Shown piece by piece: positions 6,706 through 13,253 of a DNA stretch of 13,253 nt. Position 1 is the stretch's first letter; each line of letters opens with the position of its first letter. Source of the DNA: an uncultured Caulobacteraceae bacterium (GTDB lineage: Bacteria > Pseudomonadota > Alphaproteobacteria > Caulobacterales > TH1-2); the NCBI GenBank assembly GCA_937967425.1, contig CALBST010000097.1, forward strand, positions 1 to 13,253. Direction: 5' to 3'. The notes below the pieces were generated by a model that was not told the DNA's origin, made no database searches, and saw nothing but the letters and a program-made list of their open reading frames with translations. The position numbers were made by a program, and so were the translations under genes.

Positions 6706-8013
6706 TCAGAGCAATGTAATGTCGGCGCCAAGCCTCTGCATGAACGCCGCGAAGCCGGGGAACGACGTCGCGATCATGTCGGCGTCATCAACCGTAACCG
6801 GCTCTTTCGAAGCTAGACCCAGCACCAGGAACGACATGGCGATGCGGTGATCGCCGAGCGTGCGGATTTCGGCGCCGCCGCGCACGCTTTTTGGCCCGCG
6901 CCCGTTGACCACCAACCCGTCCGGCAACTCCTCCGCTTCAACGCCACATGCGCGCAGGCCTTCCACCATTAGCGTGATGCGGTCGCTTTCCTTCACCCGT
7001 AGCTCCGCCGCGCCGGTTATGCGTGTCTCCCCGTCAGCGAAAGCCGCCACCGCCGCCAGAATCGGAAACTCATCGATCATCGCCGGCGCGCGTCGCGCCG
7101 GCGGCGTCGCGCCGTGCAGTTTGGAGGCTTTGACAACGAAGTTGGCGATCGGCTCGCCGATCGGGTCACGCGTCTCTTCGTAAGCGATGTTGGCGCCCAT
7201 CTCGAGCAGCGTCTCGAAGAAGCCAAGCCGCAACGGGTTCACCAGCATGTCTTCGACGCGCACTTCCGACTTCGGCACGATAAGCGCCGCCGCCACCGGG
7301 AACGCTGCGGAAGAGGGGTCGCCCGGCACATAAATCGGCACGCCCTTGAGCTTGCTTGGCCGCACCCGCGGATGCAGCGCACCGTCGACTTCAACGGCGT
7401 CGATGTCAGCCCCGAACACGCGCAGCATACGCTCGGTGTGATCGCGTGAGCGCTCCGGCTCGATCAGCACCGTCTCTCCCTCGGCGTTCAATCCCGCCAA
7501 CAGCACCGCCGACTTCACCTGCGCTGAAGAAACCGGCGAGCGATAAGTAATGCCTTTCAGCGCTCCGCCGTGCACGATCAGCGGCAGGCAATTTTGCTTC
7601 GCATCGAAGCGCGCGCCCATCTGCGAGAGCGGGGCAATGATCCGGTTCATCGGCCGCTTGCGGAGCGATTGGTCGCCATCGAAGCGCGCACTCAATTTAT
7701 AGGAGGCGGCCGCCCCGATGAGCAGCCGCGCGCCGGTGCCGGAATTACCACAATCGATAGTCTCGCTCGGCTGGCTGAACCCGCCGGCGCCGGTGACCAC
7801 CCAGGCGCCGTCGTCGCGCCGTTCGACGCGCGCGCCGAGCTGGCGCACCGCCTCAGCCGTATGGCGAACGTCGTCGCCCTCCAGCAGGCACGCGATTCGG
7901 GTTTCGCCTTCCGCAAGGGCGCCCATGATGAGCGCCCGGTGGGAGATGGACTTATCCCCCGGAGGGCGGGCAGTGCCTGTGAGCGGTCCGGTAAATCGCG
8001 CCTTCAGACGCAT
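6706..8013 (-). CDS. aroA: 3-phosphoshikimate 1-carboxyvinyltransferase (EPSP synthase), class II type
   Basis: Catalyses condensation of shikimate-3-phosphate with phosphoenolpyruvate, step six of the shikimate pathway. With the ATG at 8013 the product is 435 residues, the usual size. A longer reading from 8103 would add 30 residues lacking family similarity. Motifs: PGDKSISHR (18-26), CGNSGTGARLLIG (88-100), RKRPM (118-122), SSAQVKSAVLLAGLN (162-176), MIDEFPILA with catalytic Asp314, and KESDR (341-345). SAQVKSAVLLAGLN, RDHTE-ML and DHRIAMSFLV match the CP4-type class II enzymes closely by memory. At the position of CP4 Ala100 this enzyme has Gly92, as in glyphosate-sensitive class I enzymes. 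It is divergent from the FYDLN-acid gene and has the orientation of cmk-rpsA, but is separated from them. Confidence 0.96.
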   Translation of the reverse strand: MRLKARFTGPLTGTARPPGDKSISHRALIMGALAEGETRIACLLEGDDVRHTAEAVRQLGARVERRDDGAWVVTGAGGFSQPSETIDCGNSGTGARLLIGAAASYKLSARFDGDQSLRKRPMNRIIAPLSQMGARFDAKQNCLPLIVHGGALKGITYRSPVSSAQVKSAVLLAGLNAEGETVLIEPERSRDHTERMLRVFGADIDAVEVDGALHPRVRPSKLKGVPIYVPGDPSSAAFPVAAALIVPKSEVRVEDMLVNPLRLGFFETLLEMGANIAYEETRDPIGEPIANFVVKASKLHGATPPARRAPAMIDEFPILAAVAAFADGETRITGAAELRVKESDRITLMVEGLRACGVEAEELPDGLVVNGRGPKSVRGGAEIRTLGDHRIAMSFLVLGLASKEPVTVDDADMIATSFPGFAAFMQRLGADITLL

Positions 8014-8062
8014 GGCGGCAACTCTTGTCCGGAAGCTAAAAAACCTGGGCGGGACAAAGCTT

Positions 8063-8117
8063 TTGACAGGCGCGTCCGATGGTGGCAAGCGAGCGCCCCG
8101 CATGGGGTGGCCACCCC
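8063..8117 (+). promoter_or_regulatory. Candidate promoter element and perfect palindrome before the FYDLN-acid gene
   Basis: In the 126-nt divergent region between aroA and the FYDLN-acid gene, a perfect TTGACA lies at 8063-8068, but the hexamer 17 nt later (CAAGCG) is a poor -10. Downstream, GGGGTGG-CCACCCC (8104-8117) is a perfect 14-nt palindrome 22 nt before the preferred TTG start. It could be an operator or a leader hairpin. Confidence 0.3.
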
Positions 8118-8139
8118 GCGCGAGCCGATGGAGAGCCGT

Positions 8140-8646
8140 TTGGGCAAGACTGATTTGGGCGCCAAGCAGAGCTGCCCGAACTGCGGGGCCAAGTTCTACG
8201 ATCTGAACCGCCGTCCAGCGGTCTGCCCGAAGTGCACCACCGCCTTTGATCCCTCCGAAGAGGGTGTCCGCGCCAGGCGCGGCCGCTCGCGCGTCAGCGC
8301 CAACGATTCCTACGATGACGATGACGATCTCGACACGAAGAAGAAGGCCAAGGCTGGCGGCGACGATGATGACGAGGATGATGAGGACGAGGAGTCCGAA
8401 GAAACCTCTGAAATCGATGTCGAAGCTGACGCCGAGCCCCTCGTGAGCGACGACGATGACGATTCCGACACCACCTCCAAGGGCGGCGACGACGATCTGC
8501 CGGAGGGCTTCTCGGAGGAAGAGGCCGATCTCGGTGATGACGCGGCGGATGACGATTCCGTGCCGATGCTCGAAGACGAGGAGGAGTTCCCCGAGGATGA
8601 GATCGGGGATCTTCCGGGCGGCGACGACGAGGACGAGAGCCGCTAA
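8140..8646 (+). CDS. FYDLN-acid family protein (TIGR02300-like) with zinc ribbon and acidic tail
   Basis: Small alphaproteobacterial conserved protein of unknown function, 168 residues from the preferred start. The N terminus carries a four-cysteine zinc ribbon, CPNC then CPKC with about 14 residues between, enclosing the family hallmark FYDLNRRPAV. The remainder is strongly acidic and low-complexity (long Asp/Glu runs, GAC/GAT-rich codons), as is usual for the family. I prefer the TTG at 8140 because GGAGAG precedes it by 4 nt and the protein then begins GKTDLGAKQSCP, close to relatives by memory. The in-frame ATG at 8128 (adding MESR) is possible but has no clear ribosome site. In-frame coding continues upstream into aroA antisense and is not credible. 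No enzymatic role can be assigned; protein or nucleic-acid binding through the ribbon is a guess. Confidence 0.9.
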   Translation: MGKTDLGAKQSCPNCGAKFYDLNRRPAVCPKCTTAFDPSEEGVRARRGRSRVSANDSYDDDDDLDTKKKAKAGGDDDDEDDEDEESEETSEIDVEADAEPLVSDDDDDSDTTSKGGDDDLPEGFSEEEADLGDDAADDDSVPMLEDEEEFPEDEIGDLPGGDDEDESR

Positions 8647-8673
8647 AACAGCGGCTCAGTGCTTGAACTAAGA

Positions 8674-8699
8674 AAGGCCGGAGCCTAGGTTCCGCCCTT
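8674..8699 (+). terminator. Possible terminator hairpin after the FYDLN-acid gene
   Basis: AAGGCCGGAGCC (8674-8685) pairs with GGTTCCGCCCTT (8688-8699), with one C-C mismatch and one G-T pair around a tight turn, 27 nt after the stop. No long T tract follows. The same bases also overlap a promoter-like pair, TTGAAC (8663-8668), 17 nt, TAGGTT (8686-8691), which could drive the tRNA. The two readings compete. Confidence 0.35.
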
Positions 8700-8710
8700 C
8701 CCAAAACCGG

Positions 8711-8734
8711 GGCGCCCAGATTGTTCAGGGCGCC
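8711..8734 (+). repeat. Hairpin 9 nt before the tRNA
   Basis: GGCGCCC (8711-8717) and GGGCGCC (8728-8734) form a perfect 7-bp stem around a 10-nt loop, ending just before the tRNA 5' end. With no T tract, it may be a 5' leader structure of the pre-tRNA or a weak terminator. Confidence 0.35.
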
Positions 8735-8743
8735 ACGCGAGAT

Positions 8744-8819
8744 GGGCCCATAGCTCAGCTGGGAGAGCGCCTGCATGGCATGCAGGAGGTCAGCGGTTCG
8801 ATCCCGCTTGGGTCCACCA
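8744..8819 (+). tRNA. tRNA-Ala (anticodon GGC)
   Basis: The 76-nt sequence folds into a full cloverleaf. The acceptor stem is GGGCCCA with TGGGTCC (one G-T pair), followed by ACCA so the CCA is encoded. The D arm begins TAGCTCAGCTGGGAGAGC. The anticodon stem CCTGC/GCAGG carries loop ATGGCAT with anticodon GGC at 8777-8779. The T arm contains GGTTCGATCC. GGC reads GCC and GCT alanine codons, and GCC is heavily used here. A protein gene starts 27 nt downstream, so processing of a shared transcript is likely. Confidence 0.97.
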
Positions 8820-8846
8820 TTCTTCGCTGGTTTTGCGAGCTGATCC

Positions 8847-9218
8847 GTGCCTTCCAGCCGTCCCTTGCTCCGTCCGCTCGCCGCGCTGCTTGGATTCATA
8901 TGCGTTGCGCTTGGCGTCATCGGTGCGCTGTTGCCGTTGATGCCATCGACGGTCTTCTTCATCGCCGCCGCTGCTTGCTTTGCCTATGCCAGCCCGCGTC
9001 TTGAGGCGTGGCTGTTGTCGTTCAAGTGGATCGGTGATCCCGTCCGCGCTTGGCGTGAGCGGGGCGCGATTGCGCTCCCGGCCAAGATCTTGGCCTCGCT
9101 CGGCATGAGCATCGGATTGGCGCTGTTCGCGCTGAGCGGCGCGAGCCCGATCACATTGACGATCGCCGCGAGTGTGCTGGCGCTCTGCGCGCTCTTCATC
9201 TGGACGCGTCCGGTCTGA
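8847..9218 (+). CDS. YbaN/DUF454 family small membrane protein
   Basis: Predicted inner-membrane protein of 123 residues and unknown function. It has an N-terminal hydrophobic hairpin (about 10-48) with the family pattern GALLPLMPSTVFFIAAAACFA then SPRLEAWLL, a polar middle WIGDPVRAWRERGAI (61-75), and a C-terminal pair of hydrophobic helices (about 80-120). This matches DUF454 (YbaN) in order and length. The start is GTG at 8847, only 27 nt after the tRNA-Ala 3' end; no better start or strong Shine-Dalgarno is visible. Cotranscription with the tRNA would leave a very short leader after tRNA processing. The 126 nt between its stop and the amidohydrolase start hold no gene I can support. Confidence 0.88.
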   Translation: MPSSRPLLRPLAALLGFICVALGVIGALLPLMPSTVFFIAAAACFAYASPRLEAWLLSFKWIGDPVRAWRERGAIALPAKILASLGMSIGLALFALSGASPITLTIAASVLALCALFIWTRPV

Positions 9219-9344
9219 CCTACGGCGCCATCGCGAGGAAGTCGGCCAAAGCCGCTTGCGCCGCGGGTCCCTTGGTCACTCTCGATTTGACGCCGCCGCC
9301 CCAACTGTGCTGCCTGCGCACTTGCCGTGTGAGCAGGGGAAGTC

Positions 9345-11000
9345 ATGCCGCAACTGAGCCGCCGTCATTTTGCGCAAGTCTCTCTCGGCGCGCTTCTGGT
9401 CGGATGCGCGCCGCGCGCCGCGCCCGATCTGATCATTCATGGCGGCCCGATTTACACCGGCGTCTCAGACGTGGCCGTCGAGGCCATTCGCATTCGCAAC
9501 GGTGTGTTCGCCGTCGTCGGCTCGCTGGCGGACGCGCGGGCAAACGCCAGCGGCGCGCGAGAGATCAATCTGGCTGGCGCGGCGGCGTTTCCAGGTTTCA
9601 CTGACGCGCACGTTCACCTCACCGGCGTGGGCGCCGCCGCTCTGACGCTCGATCTTGTCGGCGTCACCTCAATCGCTGACTTGCAGGAACGCCTGCGCGC
9701 CTATGCTGCTCAGCACGCCGAAGGCCCGATCTACGGCCGCGGCTGGATTGAGACGCACTGGCCTGAGCGCCGTTTTCCGAACCGCGCCGATCTCGATGCG
9801 ATTGTGCCTGATCGTCCTGTGTTCCTCGAACGCGTCGATGGTCACGCGGCGGTCGTAAACTCCGCGGCGCTGCAACTCGCGCGCATCGACGCGAACACCG
9901 CAAATCCCTCCGGAGGCAGTATCGAACGCGACGCCGCCGGCGCCGCCACAGGTATGCTGATCGATAACGCGATGGGGCTGGTTCAGAGCGAGTTCCCGCC
10001 GCCGACGCCCGCCATGGTGCGCGAAGCTTTGTTGCAAGGCGCGCGCATCTATGCCGCGCGTGGCTGGACCGGCGTCCACAATATGAGCACGTCGCGCGCG
10101 GAGGCGGAGCTTTTTCAATCGTTCGCCGCCAGCGGTGAACTCCCGCTCAGCGCTGATATCTATCTGACCCCGGAGGACGGTGAAGCTGTGCTCCAGAGCG
10201 GCCCCTATGGGGAGGGCGCTGTCAAAGTCCGTGGCATCAAGATGTATATGGACGGGGCGCTCGGATCGCGCGGCGCGGCGTTGCTCGCGCCCTATAGCGA
10301 CGCGCGCAGCTCAAGCGGCCTGCTGGTCACGCCCGTGGAACAGATCGCCGACACGATCCGCCGTGCGCGCGAACAGAACGTGCAGATCACCACCCACGCC
10401 ATCGGCGATCGCGGCAACCGGCTTGTGCTCGACGCTTACCGAGATGCATTCGCCGATGATCCCGAAGCGCTCCGCAGGGCGCGCTTCCGCATCGAGCACG
10501 CGCAAGTTATCGCCAGCGAAGATATTCCGCGCTTTGCCGCTCAGGGCGTCATCGCCTCGATGCAGCCCTCGCACGCGATCAGCGATCTCCACTTCGCGCC
10601 GGCGCGACTCGGACCCCAGCGCCTTGCCGGCGCATATGCCTGGCGCGCTCTCTTGGATTCAGGCGCAACCATCGCCGGCGGCACTGATGCGCCGGTTGAG
10701 AAGGGCGATCCGCTGATTGAATTCTACGCCGCCACCTATCGCCACGACCTGAGCGGCTTCGCCGGTCCCGACTGGCATCAGGAACAAGCCGTCACCCGCG
10801 CCGAAGCGCTACGCATGTTCACCGCCGCACCCGCGTTCGCAACGTTCAGCGAGAACGAGCGTGGCGGTATCGAAGTTGGAAAGCGCGCCGATGTCAGTGC
10901 GTTCTCCGTCGATCTGATGACCGCCGAGCCGGGGGCGATCCCTACGGCGCTGCCCGTCCTTACCGTCTCCGGCGGCGTCGTCACCCACGACGCACTATAG
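9345..11000 (+). CDS. Amidohydrolase family 3 (YtcJ-like) metal-dependent hydrolase, predicted Tat lipoprotein
   Basis: Predicted exported amide or related hydrolase with the TIM-barrel amidohydrolase fold, 551 residues. The N terminus SRRHFAQVSLGALLVGC combines a twin-arginine motif (Arg6-Arg7) with a lipobox, so Cys21 is probably lipidated; the next residue is Ala, which favours the outer membrane by the E. coli rule. The catalytic core shows HxH in TDAHVHL (His89, His91), a candidate carbamylated Lys299 in GIKMYMDGALGSRG, His351 in TTHAIGDRGN, His385 in RIEHAQV and Asp448 in GGTDAPV. This set and GALGSRGA are characteristic of YtcJ-like proteins. The substrate is unknown. The start ATG is preceded by AGGGGA 5 nt away. 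It ends convergently on a DUF885 gene with 6-bp overlap. Confidence 0.93.
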   Translation: MPQLSRRHFAQVSLGALLVGCAPRAAPDLIIHGGPIYTGVSDVAVEAIRIRNGVFAVVGSLADARANASGAREINLAGAAAFPGFTDAHVHLTGVGAAALTLDLVGVTSIADLQERLRAYAAQHAEGPIYGRGWIETHWPERRFPNRADLDAIVPDRPVFLERVDGHAAVVNSAALQLARIDANTANPSGGSIERDAAGAATGMLIDNAMGLVQSEFPPPTPAMVREALLQGARIYAARGWTGVHNMSTSRAEAELFQSFAASGELPLSADIYLTPEDGEAVLQSGPYGEGAVKVRGIKMYMDGALGSRGAALLAPYSDARSSSGLLVTPVEQIADTIRRAREQNVQITTHAIGDRGNRLVLDAYRDAFADDPEALRRARFRIEHAQVIASEDIPRFAAQGVIASMQPSHAISDLHFAPARLGPQRLAGAYAWRALLDSGATIAGGTDAPVEKGDPLIEFYAATYRHDLSGFAGPDWHQEQAVTRAEALRMFTAAPAFATFSENERGGIEVGKRADVSAFSVDLMTAEPGAIPTALPVLTVSGGVVTHDAL

Positions 11001-12506
11001 CTCAAACGCCGCGCGCATCGCTTGCTCGAGCCCGGGCGGAGAGAGTGGACCCGCGCGCAGTGCAGCTTCATGGAATGCCGTCAGCGTGAAGCGATCGCCG
11101 GTCCTGCGCCGCGTTTGTTCGCGAAGGTCCATCAGGTGCATCGCCGCCAAGCCTTGCGCCGCAAACGCGCCTGGCTGTGCGGCGAAGCGCGTTACGTCAT
11201 CCTCGATCGTCACGAATGAAATGCTCTCGCCCTGCAGTTCGTACATCTGCCGGATTGTGTGCTCGCGATTCCAGCGCATCACATGCATGCCCGTATCGCC
11301 GACGACGCGCGCCATCCGGAACATCATCCATTGCAGATAGCCAATGCGCCCCGGCACATCGCCTTCGAACGCGCCGATCTCATCGGCTAACATCTCGGCA
11401 TAAGTGGCCCAGCCTTCGCTATAGCCGCTGCTGTAGCGCAGTTGCAGGTCGGGCACGCCGCGATTGAAGCGGCTCTGCAAGATGTGGCCTGGCGAATGTT
11501 CGTGATGCACGACGCTCGCGAGGGACCAAGTCGGACGCCTTGTTTCCAGGTCGGCAAGGTAGTTCGCGCCGACCCGCTGGCCGCGCGTACCGTTATTGCT
11601 CCGGGCCGGATCGAGCGCCTGTACGCCGCCCGCCGCCGTCACGTCCAAAACCGGCGGCAGCAGGGCGCGCACCTTTTGCAGTTGTGCGTTCATCGCGGCG
11701 ACGGCGGCCTCGCGATCGCTGATCCGGTAGCGCTCCTCCGCCGCGAAGGCCCGCAACCGTTCGGCCACCGATCCTTGCGTGTAACCCTGCGTGCGCAACA
11801 GCCGGCCGGCTTCGCTGCGATATTCGAGGCAGCGGGCCCGCGCCCGCTCATGGGCCTCGCGCGCGTCCACCGGCGCGCCGAGCTGAAGCTGCAGCACCTG
11901 CGCATAAAACGCTTCGCCATCCGGCAGGCGCCACACGCCGGGTTCGCTGCCTGCGGTCGCGCGTTGTGCTTCCAGCGCTTCTGCTTGCCGCGATAGCGCT
12001 GCGGCGAGCGTATCGCCATCGGCGACGTTCGCCTCGGCCACGCGGCGCGCCGCCGCGCGCAACTCCGGCAACGTGGCGTCGATAACGAAATCCGGCGCCA
12101 CGACGCCGCGATCGGCGCTTGCCGCGATGGCGTTGGTGTCCTGGTTGACCGAACGCGCCGACCAGCGCGGGCGATCCTCTTCGCGCAACTCCGCGGCGCG
12201 CCGCCAATTGCCGTTGCGATGCGTCACAGGGTAGGGAGCGCCGCTTTTGCCCCATGCCCGCCGCGTCAACGCCGCGTCCGCTTCAGCGCCCGGCAGCAGC
12301 GTTTCATACAGAACCCGCTCACGCGGGCTCAGCCGCGATGCATTGAAGCGCCGCAGCAGAAATGGCCGCGTCACCCGCGAGCGTTCTGCGAGACGCACGA
12401 CCAGCCGCCGCAAATCGGCTGCTGCGTCTTCGTCAGCGTGCGCTGGCGTAACGGCGCCGGCTAGAATAGCAGCGCCAGCGCGGAGGACGTTGCGACGATC
12501 GATCAT
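10995..12506 (-). CDS. DUF885 family protein, predicted Tat-exported metallohydrolase
   Basis: Predicted periplasmic protein of 503 residues from a family of likely metallopeptidases. The N terminus MIDRRNVLRAGAAILAGAV ending AHA (residue 24) is a Tat-type signal with twin arginines and probable cleavage before Asp25. The family core is clear: HHEHSPGH (334-341) matches the HExxPGH pattern with Glu336, EGWATYAEML (364-373) follows, and then RMARVVGDTGMHVMRWNREHTI (398-419). Many DUF885 members are nearer 580-600 residues, so this is a short version; the missing part seems to lie before the HExxPGH motif. The ATG at 12506 is chosen for the signal peptide. It lies 84 nt after ctrA on the same strand, separated by a strong hairpin, and converges with the amidohydrolase. 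Confidence 0.9.
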   Translation of the reverse strand: MIDRRNVLRAGAAILAGAVTPAHADEDAAADLRRLVVRLAERSRVTRPFLLRRFNASRLSPRERVLYETLLPGAEADAALTRRAWGKSGAPYPVTHRNGNWRRAAELREEDRPRWSARSVNQDTNAIAASADRGVVAPDFVIDATLPELRAAARRVAEANVADGDTLAAALSRQAEALEAQRATAGSEPGVWRLPDGEAFYAQVLQLQLGAPVDAREAHERARARCLEYRSEAGRLLRTQGYTQGSVAERLRAFAAEERYRISDREAAVAAMNAQLQKVRALLPPVLDVTAAGGVQALDPARSNNGTRGQRVGANYLADLETRRPTWSLASVVHHEHSPGHILQSRFNRGVPDLQLRYSSGYSEGWATYAEMLADEIGAFEGDVPGRIGYLQWMMFRMARVVGDTGMHVMRWNREHTIRQMYELQGESISFVTIEDDVTRFAAQPGAFAAQGLAAMHLMDLREQTRRRTGDRFTLTAFHEAALRAGPLSPPGLEQAMRAAFEL

Positions 12507-12516
12507 GGTAAACGAG

Positions 12517-12544
12517 AACCTCGGGATCTTTCGATCCCGAGGTT
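12517..12544 (-). terminator. Strong hairpin between ctrA and the DUF885 gene, probable ctrA terminator
   Basis: A perfect 12-bp inverted repeat: 12517-12528 pairs with 12533-12544 (core CCTCGGGATC / GATCCCGAGG). On the minus strand the 4-nt loop is GAAA, a GNRA tetraloop. It lies 46 nt after the ctrA stop and ends 10 nt before the DUF885 ATG. The downstream bases CTCGTTTACC are only weakly T-rich, so termination may be partial. The 3' arm contains GAGG 12 nt from the ATG, so effects on DUF885 translation are also possible. Confidence 0.6.
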
Positions 12545-12590
12545 ACGTTAGTTCGAGCCGCTACGCAGTGCGTCGCGTGCAATCGGAGAA

Positions 12591-13253
<663 letters not shown>

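Noticed and set aside
8014..8103. Longer aroA reading from an ATG at 8103, adding 30 residues
   Set aside because: The extension has no EPSP synthase similarity; the ATG at 8013 places PGDKSISHR at the usual distance from the N terminus.
7570..8127. Long plus-strand extension of the FYDLN-acid frame across aroA
   Set aside because: It is antisense to conserved aroA coding sequence and shows no recognisable protein features; the zinc-ribbon protein starts near 8140.
8290..8640. GAC/GAT-rich tract as a possible tandem repeat or microsatellite
   Set aside because: It is explained by the acidic Asp/Glu tail of the FYDLN-acid family and has no regular repeat unit.
9220..9340. Short minus-strand frame of about 40 codons ending AALADFLAMAP in the gap before the amidohydrolase
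   Set aside because: It has no ATG, no ribosome site and no recognised family; an in-frame stop bounds it near the amidohydrolase start. A gene remnant cannot be excluded.

Overview
The window reads as a chromosomal segment of a GC-rich alphaproteobacterium. It carries the 3' part of ctrA, the cell-cycle master regulator of this class, with Asp51 context and C-terminal alanines as in Caulobacter, and the alphaproteobacterial aroA/cmk/rpsA housekeeping set. A Caulobacterales- or Hyphomonadaceae-like source is likely, but the genus cannot be fixed from sequence alone. I see no transposase, integrase, CRISPR array or rRNA. Most of the window is ordinary core genome, with some accessory metabolism between core genes.

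Layout: rpsA (ribosomal protein S1, minus, cut by the left edge) and cmk (minus) come first. A plus-strand pair follows: an EthA-like flavin monooxygenase and a dicarboxylate/amino-acid symporter-type protein. It converges, with a 1-nt gap, on a large minus-strand sensor histidine kinase with an exported repeat-rich sensor region. aroA (EPSP synthase, minus) lies upstream of the kinase. The usual aroA-cmk-rpsA order and strand are therefore kept, but about 5.3 kb carrying the three unrelated genes separates aroA from cmk.

Right of aroA, on the plus strand, come a FYDLN-acid zinc-ribbon protein, tRNA-Ala(GGC), a YbaN/DUF454 membrane protein starting 27 nt after the tRNA, and a Tat-lipoprotein amidohydrolase. 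The amidohydrolase converges on a Tat-exported DUF885 protein (minus) with a 6-bp overlap, CTATAG, that supplies both stop codons. A perfect 12-bp hairpin separates DUF885 from ctrA (minus, cut by the right edge).

How genes may work together: cmk and rpsA serve nucleotide metabolism and translation; aroA serves aromatic amino-acid synthesis. The monooxygenase and symporter look like a two-gene transcription unit of unknown substrate. The two exported hydrolases could form an envelope peptide or amide degradation pair (inference). CtrA may control the kinase gene, whose upstream region holds TTAA-type boxes close to the CtrA half-site (inference). I did not find a clearly novel system. The best leads are the divergent symporter, the split aroA-cmk cluster, the structured rpsA leader and the CtrA-like boxes before the kinase.
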